A stretch of DNA of 11,449 nucleotides from JBBRUG01 sp038247995. GTDB lineage: Bacteria > Chloroflexota > Chloroflexia > Chloroflexales > Chloroflexaceae. The DNA is taken from contig JBBRUG010000194.1 in NCBI GenBank assembly GCA_038247995.1, forward strand, positions 1 to 11,449, written 5' to 3'. The first letter of the stretch is position 1. Every line of letters begins with the position of its first letter. The notes beneath the pieces were generated by a model. That model did not search any database. It saw only the letters and a list, made by a program, of their open reading frames with translations, and was not told the origin of the DNA. Position numbers and translations under genes: made by a program. Below, piece by piece: positions 7,576-11,449 of the stretch.

Positions 7576-8439
7576 ATGTACCTCGTCGCCTACAATCGTG
7601 ATCACGTTATTGAATTGCTGCGTACGACAACGCCGCAGCAGTTGCGCACTGATCTGCGCAGCGGTCGGATGGGGCAGCGGCTCAGCCCGGCGCAACGGGC
7701 CGAGCTCGATGCTATATTGTTCGACTGGGAGCAGCGTGCGTTGGGCGCTATGCCCCTCCGCGACACGTTGCTGGTCGATACGGAACGCGGCCCCCGTGCC
7801 TATGGCTTGCTCTGCGCCGATGTGAGTATGGAGCGCCTGAAGCTCCCACCAACCCAGATCAGTCAGCACCCAATGGCCGCCGGCGATCTACATACGCTCC
7901 CTCCTACCCTCGCCAACGACCCCGCGCTCCAAGGCCTGGGCCACTTTGCTCAGCGCGCAGGGTTAACCCTGGCGATCCAGCACACGCCCACCGACTTTAG
8001 CCTTCCAACTAATCTAGATGCGTTATTGCCGCCTGAGCCAACTCCATTTAACCCAGAGTTGTTCGAACCGCCGCGTGGTTGGCGGCGCATGCTTGCTGTG
8101 GTTTTGGCGACAAGCGGCATGACGCTGCTGGGCATGCCCGTACTTGTCGGGCAACTCCCCGAATACCCTGCCGGGTTGCCGCTCGCTCTAATCACTACGG
8201 CGCTGCTTGTGGGTGTTCGAGCAGGCCGAGCGGGGTACGTCGGTTCGCTATGTATCTGGTTGGTAGCCCAACTTCCGAGCTTTCGCCACGATACAACAGC
8301 CTCGCTGATTTGGCCGGCACTGCCCTTAATTGCTGCAGGTCTGCTGTTACTCAGTGTTGATCGCCGTGTCCGAACGATGTGGGCCTGGATTCGCCGCCAG
8401 ATGTTCGGCATATCGGCGTCTTCAAAATCACAACAATGA
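7576..8439 (+). CDS. Uncharacterised membrane protein upstream of mobA
   Basis: A 287-residue protein whose family I do not recognise. Residues 1-60 are helical and charged (MYLVAYNRDHVIELLRTTTP, SPAQRAELDAILFDWEQRAL). Residues 60-165 look globular or loosely structured and rich in proline. Residues about 171-262 contain three or four hydrophobic segments (171-193, 199-213, 218-234, 244-262), ending in a basic tail (VDRRVRTMWAWIRRQ) that suggests a cytoplasmic C-terminus. The start at 7576 is preferred because the 24 residues added by the ATG at 7504 look non-coding and cover low-complexity spacer; neither start has a clear ribosome binding site. Its TGA overlaps the ATG of mobA (ATGA), so the two are translationally coupled. 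A link to molybdenum cofactor use is conceivable but unsupported by any motif. Confidence 0.75.
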   Translation: MYLVAYNRDHVIELLRTTTPQQLRTDLRSGRMGQRLSPAQRAELDAILFDWEQRALGAMPLRDTLLVDTERGPRAYGLLCADVSMERLKLPPTQISQHPMAAGDLHTLPPTLANDPALQGLGHFAQRAGLTLAIQHTPTDFSLPTNLDALLPPEPTPFNPELFEPPRGWRRMLAVVLATSGMTLLGMPVLVGQLPEYPAGLPLALITTALLVGVRAGRAGYVGSLCIWLVAQLPSFRHDTTASLIWPALPLIAAGLLLLSVDRRVRTMWAWIRRQMFGISASSKSQQ

Positions 8440-9038
8440 TCGGCACTATTATTCTTGCCGGTGGCCAGAGCCGCCGACTAGGATCTGATAAACGCAGGCT
8501 ACGCCTTTGGGGCGCCGCCGGGCCGACCCTGCTCGAGCAGATCGTCGCGCTTGTGACTCCATTATCCGCCGAAGTGTTGGTGGTGCTCAACGATGCTGCG
8601 GCATGGCCTGAACTTGCGGCTCGTTGCATACCCGACGCCTATCCCGACACGGGACCGCTAGGCGGGCTCGCAAGCGGTATGCAAGCGCTTACGTCTGATG
8701 CTGCCCTCATTCTGGCCTGTGATATGCCGCTGCTCGAACCGACACTGCTCGCCGCCCTAGTCGCTACGCCGCTCACAACTGATGTGCGCTGCCTGATCCA
8801 ACCGCCAACCGGCCGCGAGCCGTTGCTTGCGGTGTACCACCGCAATTGCCTCCCGGTCGCCGAGACGCTTTTGGCGCAGGGCGAACGCCGCCTGAGCGCG
8901 CTCCTTGCTGCACTCAGGCGCGAAGAGCTTGGCCCGCACTGGTGGGCGCGCTACGACCCGGACGGGCGATCGTTCACTAATGTAAATCGCCCGGACGATC
9001 TCGTACGGGTGGCCCCACGTATCCGACCATCGGTGTAA
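8436..9038 (+). CDS. mobA: Molybdenum cofactor guanylyltransferase MobA
   Basis: A 200-residue nucleotidyltransferase that joins GMP from GTP to molybdopterin cofactor, giving the guanine-dinucleotide form used by DMSO-reductase-family enzymes. The N-terminal signature IILAGGQSRRLGSDKRRLRL (5-24) matches the GTP-binding LAGGxSxRMGxDK loop, with leucine in place of the usual methionine. DTGPLGGLASGM (71-82) is the second conserved loop. LACDMPLL (93-100) holds the Mg2+-binding aspartate, D96. FTNVNRPDDL (180-189) is the characteristic C-terminal NxNxPxD element. Length is normal. The ATG at 8436 overlaps the preceding stop as ATGA, which fixes the start; an upstream in-frame start at 8379 would add residues unlike the family. 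The stop is followed at once by a palindromic repeat. No other moa/moe gene or molybdoenzyme lies in the window. Confidence 0.93.
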   Translation: MIGTIILAGGQSRRLGSDKRRLRLWGAAGPTLLEQIVALVTPLSAEVLVVLNDAAAWPELAARCIPDAYPDTGPLGGLASGMQALTSDAALILACDMPLLEPTLLAALVATPLTTDVRCLIQPPTGREPLLAVYHRNCLPVAETLLAQGERRLSALLAALRREELGPHWWARYDPDGRSFTNVNRPDDLVRVAPRIRPSV

Positions 9039-9106
9039 GGCCGAAGCGGCGCTCCGAGATGAATCCTTCACTTCGTATGGGATCTTCAGATGGCGCTGCT
9101 TCGGCC
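9039..9106. repeat. 68-nt palindromic element after mobA
   Basis: The terminal inverted repeats are GGCCGAAGCGGCGC (9039-9052) and GCGCTGCTTCGGCC (9093-9106). They are complementary at 13 of 14 positions, with the exception a G-T wobble. The 40-base interior is itself partly self-complementary (TGAATCC near 9069 with GGGATCTTCA near 9079). The element abuts the TAA of mobA, and its right end extends as CTACGGG, matching the copy at 2050-2075. It has the form of a REP-like or miniature palindromic repeat. As RNA it would make a long hairpin between mobA and the arsenate-reductase fusion gene, but no T-run follows. Confidence 0.7.
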
Positions 9107-9148
9107 CTACGGGCGTCACATCGTCCGGCGTCCATCATCGCATAACTT

Positions 9149-9153
9149 GGGGA
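9149..9153 (+). promoter_or_regulatory. Ribosome binding site fixing the arsR-arsC start
   Basis: GGGGA lies 8 bases before the ATG at 9162. It supports that start over the in-frame ATG at 9090, which sits inside the palindromic element. Confidence 0.6.
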
Positions 9154-9161
9154 CTAACCTT

Positions 9162-9905
9162 ATGGAAGAACACCCATCGAGCACCCTCGACCAGATCAAA
9201 CTACTCGCCGACGATACGCGCTGGAGGCTGGTGCAGGCTTTACGTTTCAGTGACATGCAGGTGAGCGAACTGGTTGAGCAAACCGGCCTGGCGCAGAACC
9301 TCGTTTCCTACCACCTGAGCGCTTTACGCCAGGCCGGCCTGGTCCATATGCACCGCAGCGATGCCGATGCACGGGCGAACTACTACGGGATCGACCTGGC
9401 GACACTGAGCGATCTGTACCGTCAGATCGGCGCTGATCTGGCCATTCCCACACCGACGCCGGCCAATGCGCTGGCGCCCCAAACAGTAGTGTTTCTGTGC
9501 CGTGCGAATAGCGCCCGCTCGCAGATGGCCGAAGGCTGGCTACGCGCGCTCAGCAGTGGGCGGGTGGTCGTGCGCAGCGCCGGTACCCAACCGGCTACAC
9601 TGCATCCACTGGCTATACAGGTCATGGCCGAGATTGGCATTGATATCGGCCACCATCAGGCGAAGCACGTCGATACGCTAGCCGCGCTTCGCCCCGATGT
9701 CGTCATCACGGTATGCGATATCGCTCGCGAAGAATGCGCCGTCTGGATCCGTGCCGCAACCCGGCTGCACTGGAGCATTCCCGACCCGGTAGCCGTGCCG
9801 GGTGAAGCCGAGCGCCTTGTCACTTTCCGCAGCGTCCGCGACGATCTGCGCCAGCGCACCCTCGGCTTGCTCGCCTTGCTCAGCCACCGAAGTGAACAGG
9901 GGTAA
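9162..9905 (+). CDS. Fused ArsR-type regulator and ArsC arsenate reductase
   Basis: A 247-residue two-domain protein. Residues 8-92 form an ArsR-like winged helix (IKLLADDTRWRLVQAL; recognition region VSELVEQTGLAQNLVSYHLSALRQAGLV; wing near HRSDADARANYYGID). Proline-rich residues 93-105 link it to a low-molecular-weight-phosphatase-type arsenate reductase (107-247). The phosphate loop is CRANSARSQMAEG, with nucleophile C113 and R119 in the CX5R motif. C185 and C192 (VCDIAREEC) have the 7-residue spacing of the redox cysteines in thioredoxin-coupled ArsC. D207 in WSIPDPV is the expected general acid. The ArsC half should reduce arsenate to arsenite; the regulator half should bind DNA. The regulator half (1-110) contains no cysteine, so the usual As(III)-thiolate site is absent. 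Such fusions exist in other bacteria. No arsenite pump gene (acr3/arsB) or arsM lies nearby. The start at 9162 is supported by GGGGA. I found no clear operator. Confidence 0.92.
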   Translation: MEEHPSSTLDQIKLLADDTRWRLVQALRFSDMQVSELVEQTGLAQNLVSYHLSALRQAGLVHMHRSDADARANYYGIDLATLSDLYRQIGADLAIPTPTPANALAPQTVVFLCRANSARSQMAEGWLRALSSGRVVVRSAGTQPATLHPLAIQVMAEIGIDIGHHQAKHVDTLAALRPDVVITVCDIAREECAVWIRAATRLHWSIPDPVAVPGEAERLVTFRSVRDDLRQRTLGLLALLSHRSEQG

Positions 9906-9958
9906 CGTAACATGCAGTATGTAGCATGGCAGACGATGAAAGACAACAGTCAGACCAA

Positions 9959-10846
9959 TTAGACCGTCAGGTTACCTACTTGACGCGCTTGCCGCGAGCG
10001 CCACAAGCTCTCCAGGCTATAGATCGCCAGTGCCAACCAGATCAAACTGAAGCCCGCCAGACGCGCGGGGGTAAGCAGTTCGCCGTAGATCAGCACGCCA
10101 ATCGCAAACTGGAGGGTTGGGGCGATGTACTGAAGGATGCCCAGGCTGGTCATGGTGATTTTGCGCGCCCCGGCGGCAAAGAGCAGTAGCGGGATCGCGG
10201 TGATCACCCCGGTACCGATCACAAGTAATTGCGTCACCAGGCCCACCTGACCAAAAGCGCCCGCCGGCCCTAACCAGAACAGATAACCCACGGCCAGCGG
10301 CACAATTAACAGGGTTTCGACACCAAGACCGACCAACGAGTCGAGGCTGGCCGTCTTGCGGAGCAGGCCATACAGGCCGAAAGTGCCGGCCAGGGAAAGC
10401 GCGATCCAGGGCGGCGATCCATAATGGAAGGCGAGCACGAGCACACCGAGCAGCGCAATCCCGATGGCAACAATTTGCCCCATGCGCAGCCGCTCGCTGA
10501 GGAACAACACGCCGAGGAGTACATTCACCAATGGATTAATAAAATAGCCCAGGCTCGTCTCGACAATATGCCCATCGTTCACCGCCCAGATATAGATGTA
10601 CCAATTGGCGGTGAGCAATAACCCCGAAGCGGCAAATGCGGCAAGAATTTTTGGCTGGCGCAGTGCAATGCCCAAGGGGCGCCACTGTCGGCGCACGATC
10701 ACCAGCAAGAATGTAAACACGCAGGCCCAGACAATCCGATGCGCCAGAATCTCCAACGCCGGGATCGCCTGTAGCGCCTTCCAGTAAATCGGCAACAAGC
10801 CCCACACCACATACGCGCCCGCTGCGTACCAAATGCCCCGCTTCAT
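9959..10846 (-). CDS. rarD: RarD-type EamA-family permease
   Basis: A 295-residue integral membrane protein of the drug/metabolite transporter superfamily, with about ten hydrophobic helices. The RarD hallmark segment is present: TANWYIYIWAVNDGHIVE (79-96), then SLGYFINPL (98-106), then FLSERLR shortly after. The conserved AHRIVW (35-40) and LQYIAPTLQFAIGVLIYGE are also seen. RarD proteins are predicted permeases; the E. coli member was named for chloramphenicol sensitivity, and the physiological substrate is not established. Length is normal. The start ATG at 10846 follows GGGGAGGA (minus strand, 10861-10854) at 7-base spacing, an excellent ribosome binding site. It converges on the arsR-arsC gene with a 53-base gap. 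That gap holds only a weak 5-bp hairpin (CATGC/GCATG, 9911-9928) and no clear terminator. Confidence 0.93.
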   Translation of the reverse strand: MKRGIWYAAGAYVVWGLLPIYWKALQAIPALEILAHRIVWACVFTFLLVIVRRQWRPLGIALRQPKILAAFAASGLLLTANWYIYIWAVNDGHIVETSLGYFINPLVNVLLGVLFLSERLRMGQIVAIGIALLGVLVLAFHYGSPPWIALSLAGTFGLYGLLRKTASLDSLVGLGVETLLIVPLAVGYLFWLGPAGAFGQVGLVTQLLVIGTGVITAIPLLLFAAGARKITMTSLGILQYIAPTLQFAIGVLIYGELLTPARLAGFSLIWLALAIYSLESLWRSRQARQVGNLTV

Positions 10847-10853
10847 CGTGTCT

Positions 10854-10861
10854 TCCTCCCC
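10854..10861 (-). promoter_or_regulatory. Strong ribosome binding site of rarD
   Basis: GGGGAGGA on the minus strand, 7 bases before the ATG at 10846. It confirms the chosen start. Confidence 0.7.
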
Positions 10862-10937
10862 GACCCGACGCCTCTGCGCCGAACTGAGCTAGCTTACCAT
10901 CGCCCTAGGGGCTACGCGTGCGCTATTCGGCTGATTT

Positions 10938-10969
10938 AACCGGGCATCAACTTTTGCCGCCCGGTTTTT
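10938..10969 (+). other. Terminator-like hairpin with T-run inside the small gene
   Basis: AACCGGGC (10938-10945) and GCCCGGTT (10959-10966) form a perfect 8-bp stem with a 13-base loop; the right arm runs into TTTTT (10965-10969). The shape is that of an intrinsic terminator on the plus strand, but no plus-strand gene lies upstream to terminate. It falls within the reading frame from 10918. It may be chance, or a sign that the frame is not expressed. Confidence 0.35.
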
Positions 10970-11000
10970 GGCGCGATTTTGACGGTTTCGGCGCCAAAAA
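10965..11000. repeat. Perfect 10-bp inverted repeat
   Basis: TTTTTGGCGC (10965-10974) and GCGCCAAAAA (10991-11000) are exact reverse complements separated by 16 bases. The pair overlaps the T-run of the preceding hairpin, so the two structures are mutually exclusive over 10965-10966. It may be an operator-like palindrome for the divergent rarD side, or coincidental. Confidence 0.45.
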
Positions 11001-11198
11001 AGGGCTCTTTGCTCTTTCCAGCAGCGTGCCCGCGCCTTCGACCAGCGCCGCGTGCGCCGGCAAGCCTATGCGGTCGGGCTGTTCCTCGCCGCCGCCGCCC
11101 TGGCTTCGCTGAATGCACTTTCCTGGGCGAGTCTGCTGCTCATCCTCGTTGCAATTGTGATTGCTGAACTACTCTTCCTCGCGCGCGTACAAGTTCAG

Positions 11199-11260
11199 GC
11201 GAGGAAAGCGGCATAGCGGCATAGCGGCATAGCGGCATAGCGGCATAGCGAGGAAAGCGG
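11199..11260. repeat. Five-copy 8-bp tandem repeat bounded by a 13-bp direct repeat
   Basis: The unit GCGGCATA occurs five times without error (11208-11247), followed by GCG. The array is flanked by exact copies of GCGAGGAAAGCGG at 11199-11211 and 11248-11260. This arrangement suggests slippage between the flanking copies. The first unit contains the TAG stop of the small membrane-protein frame, so copy-number change would not alter that product. Confidence 0.9.
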
Positions 11261-11268
11261 GGCCTATT

Positions 11269-11295
11269 TTTTGCGTTTTGCGTTTTGCGTTTTGC
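11269..11295. repeat. 7-bp tandem repeat TTTTGCG
   Basis: TTTTGCG is repeated 3.9 times, ending in TTTTGCC. It starts eight bases after the preceding array and is preceded by two more T residues. It has no coding role that I can see. The remaining sequence, 11296-11374, shows no clear promoter, terminator or gene. Confidence 0.85.
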
Positions 11296-11390
11296 CTTCC
11301 CCATCCACGCCTGCAACAGTCGCCGCTGTGTGTGCGTCAGATCAGCAGCGCAGCCGCAGCATCTTGCGGTGAAGAAAAGGATGGGCAGAG

Positions 11391-11449
11391 ATGACAACTG
11401 AAACTGAAGAGCGGGTCCAGCCGAATGAACCATACTATCGTCGCGGCGA
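11391..11449 (+). CDS. Start of an unidentified gene, cut by the window edge
   Basis: ATG at 11391 opens a frame reading MTTETEERVQPNEPYYRRG and continues past the end of the window. AAAAGGATGG (11375-11384) provides a ribosome binding site at suitable spacing. An ATG at 11381 is ruled out as the start because its frame stops after six codons. The visible residues are polar and acidic, as in a soluble or cytoplasmic N-terminus. Nineteen residues are too few to assign a family. Confidence 0.5.
   Translation, partial: MTTETEERVQPNEPYYRRG

Larger units (their letters stand above)
10918..11216 (+). pseudogene. Small two-helix membrane protein gene with one frame break
   Basis: From the GTG at 10918, with AGGGG 6 bases upstream (10907-10911), one frame reads LTGHQLLPPGFWRDFDGFG, then AKKGLFALS. 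The adjoining frame then reads QQRARAFDQRRVRRQAYAVG, followed by two hydrophobic segments (LFLAAAALASL and ASLLLILVAIVIAELLFLA), a basic tail and TAG at 11214-11216. Adding one C at about 11018-11020 (TTCCAGC to TTCCCAGC) joins the frames as FALS-QQRARAF, giving a 99-residue protein with an amphipathic basic stretch and a membrane hairpin. A TGA at 10980-10982 closes the second frame upstream, and that frame has no ATG, only a GTG at 11052 without a ribosome binding site. The continuous protein-like character across the break argues that the two frames were one gene. It could be a real mutation or an assembly error. I do not recognise the family. The stop codon lies inside the first unit of a tandem repeat. 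Confidence 0.4.

Noticed and set aside
8379..8435. Upstream in-frame start for mobA
   Set aside because: It would add 19 residues inside the preceding gene, unlike MobA proteins, whereas the ATGA overlap start gives the standard IILAGGQS N-terminus.
9090..9161. Upstream in-frame start for the arsR-arsC fusion
   Set aside because: The ATG at 9090 lies in the palindromic element and the added residues are not family-like. GGGGA precedes the ATG at 9162.
9911..9928. Terminator between the convergent arsR-arsC and rarD genes
   Set aside because: The stem is only 5 bp (CATGC/GCATG) and no T-run follows on either strand.
11199..11295. CRISPR-like array
   Set aside because: The units are only 7-8 bp and directly abutting, with no spacers, so they are simple tandem repeats.
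11140..11433. 97-codon minus-strand open frame containing RYAAMPLC repeats
   Set aside because: Its peptide repeats come only from translation of the 8-bp tandem repeat, and the frame crosses non-coding spacer and the start of the next plus-strand gene.

Overview
The window looks like a piece of a Chloroflexota chromosome, most likely a Chloroflexales/Roseiflexaceae-type organism. The evidence is roughly 60% GC content, housekeeping genes of that general type, a broken secreted protein ending in YLPLVIGP (a kind of C-terminal tail I associate with exported Chloroflexota proteins), and recurrent GGCCGAAGC-type palindromes at gene ends. The taxonomic guess is inference; there is no rRNA or tRNA here to anchor it.

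Layout. Bases 23-774 (minus strand) hold a degraded surface-protein gene: a scrap of parallel beta-helix joined to a beta-solenoid domain, with one frame break. Bases 853-4711 (minus strand) hold two signalling genes in a probable operon. A large membrane sensor kinase (dCache-HAMP-GAF-HisKA-HATPase) comes first, followed 31 bases later by a REC-HisKA-HATPase kinase; no output regulator is visible. A divergent intergenic region (4712-4923) carries candidate promoters for both directions and a near-perfect 16-bp hairpin. From 4924 on the plus strand come argS (arginyl-tRNA synthetase) and, 6 bases later, a NagD-type HAD phosphatase. They are followed by an unrecognised membrane protein overlapping mobA (molybdenum cofactor guanylyltransferase) by ATGA. 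After a 68-nt palindromic element comes a fused ArsR-type regulator/ArsC arsenate reductase gene. It converges on rarD (EamA-family permease, minus strand).

The right end (10847-11390) is gene-poor. It holds a small two-helix membrane-protein gene with one frame break, two A/T-flanked palindromes and two back-to-back short tandem repeats. The first 19 codons of another plus-strand gene start at 11391 and run off the window.

The genes do not form one pathway. The kinase pair is one functional unit, argS plus the HAD gene another, and the membrane protein plus mobA a third. I see no convincing novel multi-gene system. The points most worth a second look are the stop-codon-abutting palindromes, the cysteine-free sensor half of the ArsR-ArsC fusion, the chimeric surface-protein remnant, and the two frame breaks that are each repaired by one extra C.
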